Notes: generated from the sequence alone by a model not told the origin. A stretch of DNA of 64,000 nt from Pseudobacter sp. (GCA_017849455.1 JAFIGX010000009.1:124001-188000), one strand, 5' to 3'; positions 38,957-49,160 are shown, counted from the first letter of the stretch. A program made the numbers and translations.

Positions 38957-41485
38957 TCACTTCCCCAACTGCGCCTGCATCCGCTTTACCCTGTCTTCCA
39001 GTTTTTCGGAAGTGAGGTTTTCCCTTAGGCTGTCCACTTTGATCGGGAAGCAGAAAGGAGTGAGTTGTTGCGGGAAAGTAATGACGATCTCCGACTGCTG
39101 GATGCGTTCCAGCATATTGCGCAACCGCAGTTCTTCCATTTCCCGGTCGAGCACTTCCTGGTAAGCCTGGCGCATGAGCAGGTTATTGGGATCATATTCC
39201 GAGAACACATTGAACAGGAGCGAGGCAGAAGCCTGCAAATGCCTCGCTTTTTTTTGTTCACCGGGATAGCCGGTAAAGATCAATCCGCCGATAACGGCAA
39301 TATCCCTGAACTTCCGTCGCGCCATCTCTGTGGCGTTGACACTGCGTTGGATATCATTGAGCAGGTCGTCGGGACTGAATAGTTCATATACATTGGTGTC
39401 ATCGACCGGTATCGGCTGATCACTCAATAATTCGAAGCCATAATCGTTCATGGCAATTGAAAAAGTGATCGGCGTATGGCGGCTGATACGATAGGCAAGG
39501 ATGGCGGCCATGGCCTCATGCACCAGTCTGCCTTCGAATGGAAATACAAAAAGATGAAAGCCGTCTTTCGTTTCGATATGCTCGATCAGCAGTTCATTGG
39601 CTTTGGGTATGTGCGACAATTGCTCCTGCAACTGGAACAACGGTTGAAGCGCCACCAGCTCAGGGTCTTGCGGGCTGCCCGGATCGATCTTCGGGGGTAA
39701 AACCATTTGACCATTACCGGTTACGCGTAACTGTGATGATAAGGTAAATGCCTCCGTGAATTTTTCCCGGAGCTTTTTTCCCAGGTTGGCCGATAAAGGC
39801 ATCCTGCCCCCCTGCCAACTGGGCACCATCGATTTTTTCGAATTCGATTTGCGTACCAGCACAGTCATATCCTTGATCATCACCAGTTCCACATTCCTTC
39901 CTGAGATGGTGAACACATCGCCGGGCGTAAGGCGGGACACGAACCATTCTTCCACCATACCGATATAACCGCCGCTCACGAATTTCACTTTCAGCATCGA
40001 TTCGCTCACGATAGTGCCGATATGCAGCCGGTGACGCATGGCTATCCGCCTACTGGTGATCCGGTACAGTCCGTCGATCACTTCCACTTTTTTGTATTCA
40101 TCATATTGTTGCAGGGCCGAACCACCGGTGGTCACAAAATCGAGGATGGCCGTCCATTCATCCATGGTGATATCACGGTAGCAATAAGTGGCTTTTACTT
40201 CTTCATAAAGCTCACCGGGACTGAACCCTTCTGAGATGGCCAGTGTGCAGAGGTATTGGATCAGCACATCGAAGCACAGGAGCATGGGCTCGCGGCTCTC
40301 GATGAAATTTTCTTCTATGGCGTTCTTGAGGGCGGCCGCTTCTACCAGTTCCAGTGAATGGGTGGGCAGGAAATAGATTTTGCTCACTTCTCCCGGCCGG
40401 TGCCCGCTACGCCCGGCCCGCTGCAGGAACCTGGCTACCCCTTTGGGCGAGCCAACCTGTATAACGGTCTCCACTGGCCGAAAATCGACACCCAGGTCGA
40501 GACTAGCCGTACAGACCACTGCTTTGAGCCTGCCACTGTGCAGGGATTCCTCCACCCAGATCCGGAGTTCCTGTTCGATACTGCCATGATGAAGGGCCAG
40601 CACACCGGCCAGGTCGGGGGCCGCATTCAGGAGCGTCTGGTACCAGATCTCGCTCATGCCCCTGGTATTGATGAAGATAAGGGTGGTGCGACTTTGATGA
40701 ATGACAGGTATCACTTTGTGCACGAGCTTAATGCCCAAATGGCCGGCCCAGGGATATTTTTCTATTTCATCGGGAAGAATGGATTCGATCACTACCTCCT
40801 TCCGGAGATTAGCTTTTACAGTGACCACCCTTTCCGCACCTTGCAGCGAGAGGGACGATAGCAACACTTCCCTGGCTTCTTCCATATTACCGATCGTGGC
40901 GCTGATGCCCCAGATGCTGCATTGCTGGTTGAATAATTTTTTTTGAAGGCTCACGATCCGGGAGATGGCCAGTTCCACCTGCACTCCTCTTTTACTGCCG
41001 ATCAACTCATGCCATTCGTCGACAGCGATGATATGGAGCGATTTGAAAAGATCGGGATACCCTTTCTGCGCCAATAGCAAGTGAAGGCTTTCGGGTGTGA
41101 TGATCAGCACCTCCGGCATCTGCCTTTTTTGCTTTTGCCTTTCACTCATTTCAGTATCGCCGTTGCGGATACCTACTTTCCAGCTCATGCCCAATTCGGT
41201 GATCACTTCTTCCATTGCCCTTCCTACATCCTTGGCCAGTGCACGCAGTGGCGAGATCCAGATGAGTTGCAATCCATTCCTGCTGCGAGTGGCATGATCG
41301 GCCGGATGCCGGTTGATGAACCCGATCAGCGAGCCGAGAAAAACGGAAAAGGTTTTTCCGAACCCGGTAGGCGCATTGACCAGTCCGCTCTTTTCATTCA
41401 CGATATGCTGCCAGGTCTCTTCCTGGAAGGGGAATGCCTGCAGACCTTTCGATCGGAGCCAGTTGCTGATAACAGAATATCCTAT
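38957..41485 (-). CDS. Ligase-associated DEXH-box (Lhr-like) DNA helicase
   Basis: ATP-driven helicase of the LPE repair cluster. Motifs: Walker A NAPTGFGKTF, Ia SPLRALAKD, II VDEWHEL, III SATIGN, V TASLDLGVDFRPV, VI QRAGRSGHRPGE, then winged-helix and Lhr-core regions. The first ATG/GTG/TTG in frame is GTG at 41401, but the conserved N-terminus (ISNWLRSKGLQAFPFQEETW) is encoded upstream of it in the same frame. Between the in-frame TGA at about 41516 and 41401 there is no ATG, GTG or TTG; the frame offers CTG at 41503, ATA at 41485 or ATC. I placed the start at ATA 41485 by N-terminal length; the start is uncertain, the gene is not. Confidence 0.92.
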   Translation of the reverse strand: MGYSVISNWLRSKGLQAFPFQEETWQHIVNEKSGLVNAPTGFGKTFSVFLGSLIGFINRHPADHATRSRNGLQLIWISPLRALAKDVGRAMEEVITELGMSWKVGIRNGDTEMSERQKQKRQMPEVLIITPESLHLLLAQKGYPDLFKSLHIIAVDEWHELIGSKRGVQVELAISRIVSLQKKLFNQQCSIWGISATIGNMEEAREVLLSSLSLQGAERVVTVKANLRKEVVIESILPDEIEKYPWAGHLGIKLVHKVIPVIHQSRTTLIFINTRGMSEIWYQTLLNAAPDLAGVLALHHGSIEQELRIWVEESLHSGRLKAVVCTASLDLGVDFRPVETVIQVGSPKGVARFLQRAGRSGHRPGEVSKIYFLPTHSLELVEAAALKNAIEENFIESREPMLLCFDVLIQYLCTLAISEGFSPGELYEEVKATYCYRDITMDEWTAILDFVTTGGSALQQYDEYKKVEVIDGLYRITSRRIAMRHRLHIGTIVSESMLKVKFVSGGYIGMVEEWFVSRLTPGDVFTISGRNVELVMIKDMTVLVRKSNSKKSMVPSWQGGRMPLSANLGKKLREKFTEAFTLSSQLRVTGNGQMVLPPKIDPGSPQDPELVALQPLFQLQEQLSHIPKANELLIEHIETKDGFHLFVFPFEGRLVHEAMAAILAYRISRHTPITFSIAMNDYGFELLSDQPIPVDDTNVYELFSPDDLLNDIQRSVNATEMARRKFRDIAVIGGLIFTGYPGEQKKARHLQASASLLFNVFSEYDPNNLLMRQAYQEVLDREMEELRLRNMLERIQQSEIVITFPQQLTPFCFPIKVDSLRENLTSEKLEDRVKRMQAQLGK

Positions 41486-41504
41486 GGTGGAGTGAAGGTC
41501 CAGG

Positions 41505-42887
41505 TTACAAGGTTTTCAGGTACTCGATCAATGCCTTTCTTTCCTGGTCGTTCAGCTTGTCGCCGAAATAATGTCCGCCATTTCCATAACCGGGGAGATC
41601 GGTATTGTAGACATTCCTTCCTTTGGGCTTTTCATGTTGCGTGAACTGCCAGCCGGGATTGTCGTAATTATAAACAGGCTTATTAAAGTCCCTCGACCAG
41701 TACCGCGGCCGGAGGCCGCTGTTGAGCACTGCTTCCAGGGTGGGCACAGAACCGTTGTGGAGATAAGGCGCCGTGGCCCAGATGCCATCGAGCGGAGGCG
41801 CCACATAACCTGCATAGGGTTCCAGCCTTGCCGGATGATCGCCTGTGGTGAACCAACTCTTATTGAACCATTGTATGAATTGCGGGTTGGAATAATTGCT
41901 GGTATATAATAAGGAATCCGTTTGAATGACAGCTTCCGGGATGAGCAGGTTGGGATAATCATTTTTTTCACCGTAGTTGCCGTGGCATTTGGCGCAATGT
42001 TGTGTGTAAACGATCTCCCCTTCTTTCGAAGCGATGCTGTCGATGGCGCCCGGGTATTTTGGTGGTTGTATGGAATAAATAAATGCGAGCATATCGGGCA
42101 TGTGGGTATCGACCTCCTTCGATTCTGCGGTGTCGTTCACCGTTAGTAGATTCGAAGCCATCAGGAACCTGCCGAAATCACCGCGACCAAAGCCATTGTA
42201 GAACATGGCATTTTTCTTTTTCAGTAACCACCAGGCAGGCACATCCGTAGGGATCACTGTTTCGGGAATATCGAGCTGGGCCTGGGCATTCCATTGGAAG
42301 GTAACGGGGTCTCGATGAGCAGCGAGAATGGCTGCCAGCCGGTCGGCCGCATTGACGCCTCTTACTTCGGTGGAGAGATATGGTGCGATGGTCTTCCCGA
42401 TATCGATAAAAGACTTTGCGGCTTCATACTTGCGGGGAGCCGTGAGCTTCAGCCAGGATTCCACTCTCTTCAGGTTGGCCACATTGAGCTTTTCATTTTG
42501 TGTAAAATCGATCATGCTATTACCCATTCCTATGTAGAGCTGCCCATCGAATACCTGTGCATGGCATTGCAGGCAATTGGGCGCCACGAGCACCTCCCCG
42601 TTGGGAGCTGTTACGGCTGTATATTCGTATGAGAGCTTTTCATTCTTCCCCTGGCGGTTGAGGTAATTGTTTTTGTCTCTCCCCATGCCCATCAGGAAAA
42701 TATTATAGGGGATACCGCCTTTCACATAATCGCCGGTAGTAAGGTAGTCGAATCCTTTGGCCGGGTCCCCGCCCAGTCGTTGCGGACTGGGAGGTATGTA
42801 CACAGGTTCATACTCGAATGTGTTCAACACCTGTGTGAACGCCAGGCTGCAAGCCACGATGAGGAATAGCACCATCCACTTCTTCAT
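41505..42887 (-). CDS. Exported dihaem c-type cytochrome
   Basis: 460 aa with signal peptide (MKKWMVLFLIVACSLAFTQ). Two haem c sites: CLQCH (about residue 107) and CAKCH (about 300). The C-terminal region GIWATAPYLHNGSVPTLEAVL and the long loop between haems recall the RoxA/dihaem-peroxidase-like cytochromes. So it is periplasmic and redox-active; the reaction is unknown. It is in the same direction as the ligase (44-nt gap) and the helicase (about 20-nt gap), which places it inside the repair operon. This is unexpected, since it has no known role in repair. Confidence 0.88.
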   Translation of the reverse strand: MKKWMVLFLIVACSLAFTQVLNTFEYEPVYIPPSPQRLGGDPAKGFDYLTTGDYVKGGIPYNIFLMGMGRDKNNYLNRQGKNEKLSYEYTAVTAPNGEVLVAPNCLQCHAQVFDGQLYIGMGNSMIDFTQNEKLNVANLKRVESWLKLTAPRKYEAAKSFIDIGKTIAPYLSTEVRGVNAADRLAAILAAHRDPVTFQWNAQAQLDIPETVIPTDVPAWWLLKKKNAMFYNGFGRGDFGRFLMASNLLTVNDTAESKEVDTHMPDMLAFIYSIQPPKYPGAIDSIASKEGEIVYTQHCAKCHGNYGEKNDYPNLLIPEAVIQTDSLLYTSNYSNPQFIQWFNKSWFTTGDHPARLEPYAGYVAPPLDGIWATAPYLHNGSVPTLEAVLNSGLRPRYWSRDFNKPVYNYDNPGWQFTQHEKPKGRNVYNTDLPGYGNGGHYFGDKLNDQERKALIEYLKTL

Positions 42888-42931
42888 TTGCTGCGTTTTC
42901 GGGAACTAAAATTAAGAAATCTTTGCTCAAA

Positions 42932-44527
42932 CTATTTGCCGTACAGTTCCAGCATTTTCTTCAGGTCTTCCAATGTATTGATCTCATCGGGCCTCTTGTC
43001 TTTCCGCCAGCGGTTGATCCGCGGGAAACGCAATGCCACACCCGATTTGTGGCGGTTGCTGGCCGCGATCCCTTCGAAAGCGATCTCGAAGACCAGTTCG
43101 GGCCTGACAGTCCGCACTGGCCCGAACTTTTCCAGTGAGTTCTTTTTCACGAAGGCGTCCACTTCTGCAAATTCAATATCCGTCAATCCCGAATAGGCTT
43201 TGGTAAAAGTGACCAGCTTATCGCCGTCCTTTACGGCGAAGGTATAATCCGTGTAGAGATTGCTTCTTCTCCCATGTCCTTTCTGGGCATACACCATTAC
43301 ACAATCGATCACGAGCGGGTCGATCTTCCACTTCCACCAGTCGCCCCGTTTTCTTCCAACCTGGTAATTGGAGGAAACTCTTTTCAGCATGATGCCTTCT
43401 GCGCCCATATCACGGGAACCCATCCTGGTGGATGTCAGTTGTTCCCAATTTTCGAATTGGATGAGGGGCGATAGCTGCAACACCGGGTGATGAATGTCTT
43501 TCACAATTCTTTCCAATTGCTGCCGGCGTTCCTGCAGGGTATGTTCCCGGTAATCTTCACCATCGAGCTCGAGCAGGTCGTATACAAAAAAGGTAACGGG
43601 CGCTTCCTGCAATTGTTTTTTCGTTACTGTCTTCCGGCCGATCCTGGTTTGAAGGATGCCGAATGGTAATGGCTTGCTCCCATCGAAGGGCATGATCTCT
43701 CCATCCAGTACAATGCCGTTGGGCAGGAGGTCTTTCAGCACGAAATACTCAGGGAATTTTTCCGTCATCAATTCTTCTCCGCGGCTCCATACAAAGAGTT
43801 GGTCATTTCGTTTGATAAGCTGTCCTCTGATCCCATCCCATTTCCATTCGGCCTGCCACTCACGGGGATCACCCAGTGCAGTAATGTCTTCTTCGAGGGC
43901 ATAGGCGAGGTATAAAGGATAGGGTTTGGAATAGTCGATGGCGATGGCCTGTTCACTGAGCAGGGTTTCAAAACCGGTGGTTGCAGGGTCCCAGTTACCA
44001 CTGATGCGATGAGCTATCACAGAGGGTTGGAGTTTCACGGTCCGGGCCAGTGCGTTCACCATCATTTTCTGTGATACGCCGATGCGGAAACCGCCGGTAA
44101 TGAATTTGTTGAACACGAATCGCTCGGCGGCATCCATCGACAACCAGCTATCCGTTATGAATTGCCTGCGCAGTGCTTCGTCTGCATTCCCGATGCGCAG
44201 GAGGGATTCGAGATAATAATGGAGCGGGTGTGAGGCCCCTGCCTGCACAGGTTGGGGTAGCAGGAGCGCGATGGTTTCGGCAAGATCACCTACGGTTTGG
44301 TAGCATTCTTCGAATAGCCATTCCGGAAATCCCGAAAGCCCGATGCACCAACTTTGCAATTGTGCAGTAGTCACCGAGCGCTTTGGTCGTCGTCCGCTGA
44401 AGATGGCGATCACCCAAACTTTGTCTTTATCGTTGGCATTGGCAAAATACGCTGCAAGGGCGTCCAGCTTTTCGTTGGTCCTGGTGGAAGCACCCAAACG
44501 TTGTACCAGGTTGGCGAATTGATTCAT
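42932..44527 (-). CDS. ATP-dependent DNA ligase (LPE cluster)
   Basis: Seals nicks using ATP. 531 aa. N-terminal helical DNA-binding domain (1-200). Adenylation motif I EWKWDGIRGQ, with the lysine at about 230, is followed by motif III FVWSRGEEL, IV VLDGEIM, and motif V GIMLKR...WKWKIDP. The C-terminal OB-fold ends with VRPELVFEIAFEGIAASNRHKSGVALRFPR. This is the bacterial LigB/LigC-like group that clusters with Lhr-type helicase. Its ATG overlaps the exonuclease stop (ATGA), so translation is coupled. Confidence 0.95.
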   Translation of the reverse strand: MNQFANLVQRLGASTRTNEKLDALAAYFANANDKDKVWVIAIFSGRRPKRSVTTAQLQSWCIGLSGFPEWLFEECYQTVGDLAETIALLLPQPVQAGASHPLHYYLESLLRIGNADEALRRQFITDSWLSMDAAERFVFNKFITGGFRIGVSQKMMVNALARTVKLQPSVIAHRISGNWDPATTGFETLLSEQAIAIDYSKPYPLYLAYALEEDITALGDPREWQAEWKWDGIRGQLIKRNDQLFVWSRGEELMTEKFPEYFVLKDLLPNGIVLDGEIMPFDGSKPLPFGILQTRIGRKTVTKKQLQEAPVTFFVYDLLELDGEDYREHTLQERRQQLERIVKDIHHPVLQLSPLIQFENWEQLTSTRMGSRDMGAEGIMLKRVSSNYQVGRKRGDWWKWKIDPLVIDCVMVYAQKGHGRRSNLYTDYTFAVKDGDKLVTFTKAYSGLTDIEFAEVDAFVKKNSLEKFGPVRTVRPELVFEIAFEGIAASNRHKSGVALRFPRINRWRKDKRPDEINTLEDLKKMLELYGK

Positions 44528-45528
44528 ACTTGCGCTTCGGTTTCCTGTTCATCGCCGTATTCTGTTTTCACTTCGGCGGCTTCAATGCCTGTTTCTGTCA
44601 AATAGCGGCTAAGCGCCGATTGGAAGCCATGCGTGACAAATACTTTTTGCGCACCGGTGGCTTTTATCGCCTGTAACAATCCTTTCCAGTCAGCATGATC
44701 ACTCAGTACGAACCCTGCATCGACATTGCTCCGGCGTACATGGCCCCTTACCTGCATCCATCCACTGCATACGCCAATGGAGGGTTCCGGGAAGCGTTTG
44801 ATCCAGGGTGATGAATCGGTGCCGGGTGGCGCCAGCACGACGGCGCCTGCAAAAGCATCTTTGGATAATTCGGGTGTTACCGGCCGCACATCGGGCAATG
44901 CCCATCCTGCTTTCACAAGCACTTCCTGTGTATTCCAGATGGCGCCATGCACATAAATGGTGCTGGCCACTTCCGGTAAACATTGCAGCAATCGTTGTGC
45001 CTTGCCCAGGCTGTATGCGAGCAGCACCGGTGTTTTGCCGGTTGCTGTGCATGAACGGACCCAATCCTGGATCTGTTGAAAGATCGCGTGTTGGGGTTTC
45101 CAGTCATAGATCGGCAAACCGAAAGTAGATTCAGTGATGAAGGTATGGCAGGGCACCGGTTCAAATTTTCCACTCAGTCCATCGTCCTCAATTTTATAAT
45201 CACCGCTGATGACCCATACTTCCCCCTGGTATTCCACGCGCACCTGCGATGAACCGATCATGTGGCCGGCCGGATGAAGCGATACCTTCACACCGTTCAT
45301 GAACAGCGGTTCTTCCCATTCAACGGTCTGGTAATCGTTCTCGCCGAGACGTAACTGCAGCAGTGGTTTGCATTGGTGATGGCATAGATAGGAGCGGGAG
45401 CCCCACCGGGCATGATCGCTGTGCGCATGTGTGATGACGGCTTTGTCAACGGCTTTCCAGGGGTCAATATAAAATCCACCCTGCCGGCAATACAATCCCT
45501 TATCGGAAAATTCGATCAGTTGTGCCAT
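44524..45528 (-). CDS. Ligase-associated DNA exonuclease (metallo-beta-lactamase fold)
   Basis: CPSF/SNM1-like beta-lactamase-fold nuclease of the LPE cluster, 334 aa. Metal motif THAHSDHARWG (about 32-42). Further sites: PAGHMIGSSQV, VISGDYKIEDD, FITESTFGLP, and near the end LSDHADWKGLLQ and VTHGFQSAL. It overlaps the ligase by 4 nt at its end and the preceding gene by 1 nt (TGATG) at its start, so the three are translated from one message. Confidence 0.94.
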   Translation of the reverse strand: MAQLIEFSDKGLYCRQGGFYIDPWKAVDKAVITHAHSDHARWGSRSYLCHHQCKPLLQLRLGENDYQTVEWEEPLFMNGVKVSLHPAGHMIGSSQVRVEYQGEVWVISGDYKIEDDGLSGKFEPVPCHTFITESTFGLPIYDWKPQHAIFQQIQDWVRSCTATGKTPVLLAYSLGKAQRLLQCLPEVASTIYVHGAIWNTQEVLVKAGWALPDVRPVTPELSKDAFAGAVVLAPPGTDSSPWIKRFPEPSIGVCSGWMQVRGHVRRSNVDAGFVLSDHADWKGLLQAIKATGAQKVFVTHGFQSALSRYLTETGIEAAEVKTEYGDEQETEAQV

Positions 45529-46715
45529 CAGTATACTGCTTTCACCTGCCCGTCTACCTTTTTCACGAAGTAGAGCTTTTTGTTCTCGAAGTATTCCAGG
45601 GTGAGGGATTTATCGAGTACGGGCTGGATATCGAATTCGGTGAAGAGCTTGAACCGCTTATCGCTCAGGCTGGAACCGATGTTCTTGTCGTGCAGTTTCA
45701 GCAGGTTGGCAAAATGGTAGAGCGTTTCATAGCCGCGGAACACCATATCGCTGGGGCGTGAATAGAAGATCGTTTTGAAATGATCGTTCACCGATGCCAC
45801 CAGTTTATCGGAGGGGTTGATATAAAAAGGTGTGCTGTAAAATATCTCGATGCCTTTGTAGATGGTTTTTTCAAAATCCACCACATCCCAGGTGGGCATA
45901 CCGATCACGGTGGTAGAATAGCTGCTGCTTACGGAGGCCAGTTGCTGGCAAAGGTTCTGGCCGAATACGGCATCGAGGCTGGCAGCAAGGCATACATTGG
46001 TGCGGTTGCTGTCGATATGGGGTTGCAGTTGTTTGAGCGTGAAATTATCTTCCAGCGTTACATATTTCAGTTTGAGCGGAATGCCTGCGGTGGATCTTTC
46101 TACTTCGGTAATATATTCTTTGAGCTTGTCTTCTATGATCCCTTTTTTGCGGAATACGATGATATTGGAGACGGAATAATTCTTTTGCAGGAATTTATAA
46201 ATGCCATTGCAATGGGTCATCAGGGTCGAGTTCAGGATAACATAATTGGGATTGTTCGTTACTCCCGCCTCATTGGGAAGATTGGCATTGATGAATGGAA
46301 TATTCAGGTGGGCTGCCAGTTGCGCCAGGTTCGCTGCTTCGTTCACGTTGACATGGCCGATGATCAGGTCCAGTTTGTGACGGGAGGTGTCCATCAGGGA
46401 TTGTAATACCTGCATGAATTTTTTAGACGCGGCCTTTGTATCGTATACATGGATATCGACGGCCATTCCTTCTTTTTTGAGAGAATCGATGGCCAGTTGA
46501 GCGCCTTCCCAGAACTCCAGTCCGGGGTTGATGAATTTCGGGAATGTCTTTGCATACCGGTAGGCCCCGGAAGCATCGAACGCGGAATCGAGATAGAGTG
46601 GGGCGAAGACGGCCACCTGGTGGCGCCTGTTCAGCGAATCCTGCTGGGAAAAAGAAACGGCCGCCTGCAAAAGGGCCCATACTGCCAGTAGTGCAATTTT
46701 TCCATTCTTTTTCAT
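45528..46715 (-). CDS. Periplasmic-binding-protein type 1 (LivK/receptor-ligand-like) protein
   Basis: 395 aa with signal peptide (GKIALLAVWALLQAAVSFS). Two-lobed PBP1 fold: HQVAVFAPLYLDSAF at the first strand, GAQLAIDSLKKEGMAVDIHVYDTKA, LIIGHVNVNEAANLAQLAAHLNIPFINANLPN (a LivK-like pattern), then VIGMPTWDVVDF and DMVFRGYETLYHFANLL. No transporter permease or ATPase is beside it. In Bacteroidota such proteins also act in the envelope without transport. It overlaps the LPE exonuclease by one nucleotide and so heads that operon. Ligand unknown. Confidence 0.85.
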   Translation of the reverse strand: MKKNGKIALLAVWALLQAAVSFSQQDSLNRRHQVAVFAPLYLDSAFDASGAYRYAKTFPKFINPGLEFWEGAQLAIDSLKKEGMAVDIHVYDTKAASKKFMQVLQSLMDTSRHKLDLIIGHVNVNEAANLAQLAAHLNIPFINANLPNEAGVTNNPNYVILNSTLMTHCNGIYKFLQKNYSVSNIIVFRKKGIIEDKLKEYITEVERSTAGIPLKLKYVTLEDNFTLKQLQPHIDSNRTNVCLAASLDAVFGQNLCQQLASVSSSYSTTVIGMPTWDVVDFEKTIYKGIEIFYSTPFYINPSDKLVASVNDHFKTIFYSRPSDMVFRGYETLYHFANLLKLHDKNIGSSLSDKRFKLFTEFDIQPVLDKSLTLEYFENKKLYFVKKVDGQVKAVY

Positions 46716-46825
46716 GACGACTATTTACCGTTTTTCTTTTCAACGCATTCCATCTTCTCCGCATTGTTCCGTTCACCAACAATCTACCGTATTCTCCTTT
46801 CCCCTTCTTCTCTTTTATCTCCTGG

Positions 46826-48358
46826 CTATTCCCACTCGATCGTTGCCGGCGGTTTGCTGCTGATGTCATACACTACCCGGTTGATCCCACGTACGTTGTT
46901 GATGATATCCGTCGAAATATATGCCAGAAATTCGTAAGGAAGATGTGCCCAGTCGGCTGTCATGCCGTCTACGGAAGTTACTGCCCTGAGCGCTACCGTG
47001 AATTCATAGGTCCTTTCATCGCCCATCACGCCCACACTTTTCACCGGCAGCAGGATAGCGCCTGCCTGCCATACCTGGTCGTACAAACGATGTTCTTTCA
47101 GTCCCTGGATATAGCGATGGTCTGCTTCCTGCAGCAATTGTACTTTTTCGGGTGTGATCTCGCCCAGGATGCGGATTGCCAGGCCCGGGCCCGGGAAGGG
47201 GTGACGGTTGAGCAGGTCGGCGGGAATACCCAGTTCATGACCTACGCGCCTCACTTCATCCTTGAATAAGAATCGAAGCGGCTCCACCAATTCGAGGTGC
47301 ATGATATCTGGCAGGCCGCCTACGTTGTGGTGCGATTTGATGGTGACCGAAGGCCCATGTACCGATACACTTTCGATCACATCGGGATAAATGGTACCCT
47401 GGCCGAGCAATCCGATGCCTTCTACTTTTTTGGCCTCTTCCTGGAATACGTCGATGAATAATTTTCCGATCGTTTTGCGTTTGGCCTCGGGATCTGTTTT
47501 GCCTTTCAGTTCGCCATAGAATAATTCTTTGGCGTCGACGCCTTTTACATTCAGCCCGATGGTATGGTAGGTATCGAGCACCTGTTGAAATTCATTTTTA
47601 CGGAGCACCCCGTTATCCACGAAGATGCCGGAGAGCCGATCGCCGATGGCACGGTGGATGAGGGTGGCGGCTACTGTTGAATCCACACCGCCGCTGAGGG
47701 CCATGATCACTTTACGGTCGCCGATCCGTTTCCTGAGCGCATCTACCGTATCGGTAATGAAATGCGCAGGTGTCCAGTCCTGTTTGCAACCGCAGATATT
47801 GACGAGGAAATTTTTGATTATTTTTTTTCCTTCTATGGAATGATATACTTCGGGGTGGAACTGTACGCCATACAGAGGAAGGCTGTTCCCGTTCTTTTTG
47901 AAAGCGGCATAAGGAATGCTTTCTGTAGAGGCCAGGATCTCGAAGCCCGGCGGGATCTCCAACACGGAATCGCTATGGCTCATCCATACCTGCGATGATT
48001 CCATTACATCTTTCAGTAATACGTCTTCGGCCCTCTTCAGCATCAGTGCCCGGCCATATTCACGCTTGTTGCTTTTGGCTACCTGTCCGCCAAACTGTTT
48101 GGCCGTCAACTGAGCGCCATAGCAAACGCCCAGTACCGGCAGATGCTGGTGCATCTGGGCGATGTCGACTTCGGGCGCATTGCTGTCATTTACAGAAAAT
48201 GGAGAGCCCGAAAGAATGATACCCCTCAGGGAAGGATCGAAAACAATCTTGTGGTGGTAAGGAACTATTTCGCAATAAACATTGGCCTCCCGGACGGCCC
48301 TGGCAATCAACTGGGTATACTGACTGCCGAAATCGAGGATTAGAATCTTTTCCGTCAT
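46826..48358 (-). CDS. guaA: GMP synthase (glutamine-hydrolysing)
   Basis: Last step of GMP synthesis: amidation of XMP using glutamine and ATP. ATG at 48358 gives 510 aa starting [20 protein letters not shown]; the longer frame is non-coding leader. The GATase class I domain (1-195) has the catalytic Cys in [15 protein letters not shown] and the His in [10 protein letters not shown]. The ATP-pyrophosphatase P-loop is [13 protein letters not shown] (about 225). The dimerisation domain is at the end ([36 protein letters not shown]). A TACCTTCG promoter-like box lies just 8 nt upstream of the ATG. Confidence 0.98.
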   Translation of the reverse strand: MTEKILILDFGSQYTQLIARAVREANVYCEIVPYHHKIVFDPSLRGIILSGSPFSVNDSNAPEVDIAQMHQHLPVLGVCYGAQLTAKQFGGQVAKSNKREYGRALMLKRAEDVLLKDVMESSQVWMSHSDSVLEIPPGFEILASTESIPYAAFKKNGNSLPLYGVQFHPEVYHSIEGKKIIKNFLVNICGCKQDWTPAHFITDTVDALRKRIGDRKVIMALSGGVDSTVAATLIHRAIGDRLSGIFVDNGVLRKNEFQQVLDTYHTIGLNVKGVDAKELFYGELKGKTDPEAKRKTIGKLFIDVFQEEAKKVEGIGLLGQGTIYPDVIESVSVHGPSVTIKSHHNVGGLPDIMHLELVEPLRFLFKDEVRRVGHELGIPADLLNRHPFPGPGLAIRILGEITPEKVQLLQEADHRYIQGLKEHRLYDQVWQAGAILLPVKSVGVMGDERTYEFTVALRAVTSVDGMTADWAHLPYEFLAYISTDIINNVRGINRVVYDISSKPPATIEWE

Positions 48359-48440
48359 GGTGTTGCGAAGGTAAGAAAATAGGTCAAATGACCGGGAACC
48401 AGAATATTTTATCATCTTTGGATCGTTAAACCTAACACAC

Positions 48441-49160
48441 ATGAAAAAATCATTATTACTGCTTGTGTCAGTCGTTGTGGTGCTGGCCTCCTGTAATTTT
48501 ATCGGCGGCAAACGCATCAAAGGGAATGGGAATGTGGTGACCGAGCCCAGGTCGGTGGGTAATTTCTCCGGAGTACGCACTTCAGGCTCTTATGATCTTT
48601 ATGTTTCACCCGGCCCCAATGCGGTTAAGATCGAGGCAGAAGAAAATATCCTTCCTTATATCGAGACTTACCTCGATGGCGATATCCTGCGGATCGGTAC
48701 CAAAGACGGTATTTGGCTTCGTAACAGACGCCCAGTGAAAATCTATGTTACAGCTCCTAATTTCAGGGTGATCCATTCTTCCGGTTCAGGTAATATTGTG
48801 GGGCAGGGCCTTATCACCGATTCTTCCCGTATCGATGTGGGGGTCAGCGGCAGCGCCAATATCAAACTGGAATTGGATGCTCCTGAGATCGAGACATCGA
48901 TTACCGGCAGCGGGGATGCCGACCTCAAGGGACAGGCAAAAAAATTCAGGGGAGAGATCAGTGGCAGCGGTAATATCAGGGCCATGGACCTGAAAACCGA
49001 GGAGACCACCATCAAGATCTCCGGCAGCGGCAACGCAGAAGTATATGCCAGCGTGAAACTCGATGTACGTGTAGCCGGTAGTGGGGATGTGCGTTACAAG
49101 GGCAATGCGCAGGTGAACAGCAATATTGCCGGCGGTGGTGGTGTGAAAAAAGTGGATTGA
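48441..49160 (+). CDS. DUF2807 (head-GIN domain) lipoprotein
   Basis: 239 aa. Lipobox LASC with Cys18, so probably anchored in a membrane facing the periplasm. The mature protein is a repetitive beta-helix-like DUF2807 domain: repeated glycine/serine turns such as SGSGN, SGSAN, TGSGD and AGSGD at about 20-residue steps. The head [26 protein letters not shown] is the classic opening. Function unknown. CATCTTTG 20 nt before the ATG is near the -7 consensus. Its stop codon TGA directly abuts the convergent pbpC stop (TGATCA), with no gap. Confidence 0.9.
   Translation: MKKSLLLLVSVVVVLASCNFIGGKRIKGNGNVVTEPRSVGNFSGVRTSGSYDLYVSPGPNAVKIEAEENILPYIETYLDGDILRIGTKDGIWLRNRRPVKIYVTAPNFRVIHSSGSGNIVGQGLITDSSRIDVGVSGSANIKLELDAPEIETSITGSGDADLKGQAKKFRGEISGSGNIRAMDLKTEETTIKISGSGNAEVYASVKLDVRVAGSGDVRYKGNAQVNSNIAGGGGVKKVD

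Noticed and set aside
45528..46715. Amino-acid ABC transporter operon
   Set aside because: No permease or ATPase gene is adjacent; neighbours are guaA and DNA repair genes.
48359..48580. 74-residue N-terminal extension of guaA
   Set aside because: GMP synthases start at the [14 protein letters not shown] region; the extension overlaps the leader of the divergent DUF2807 gene and has no similarity.
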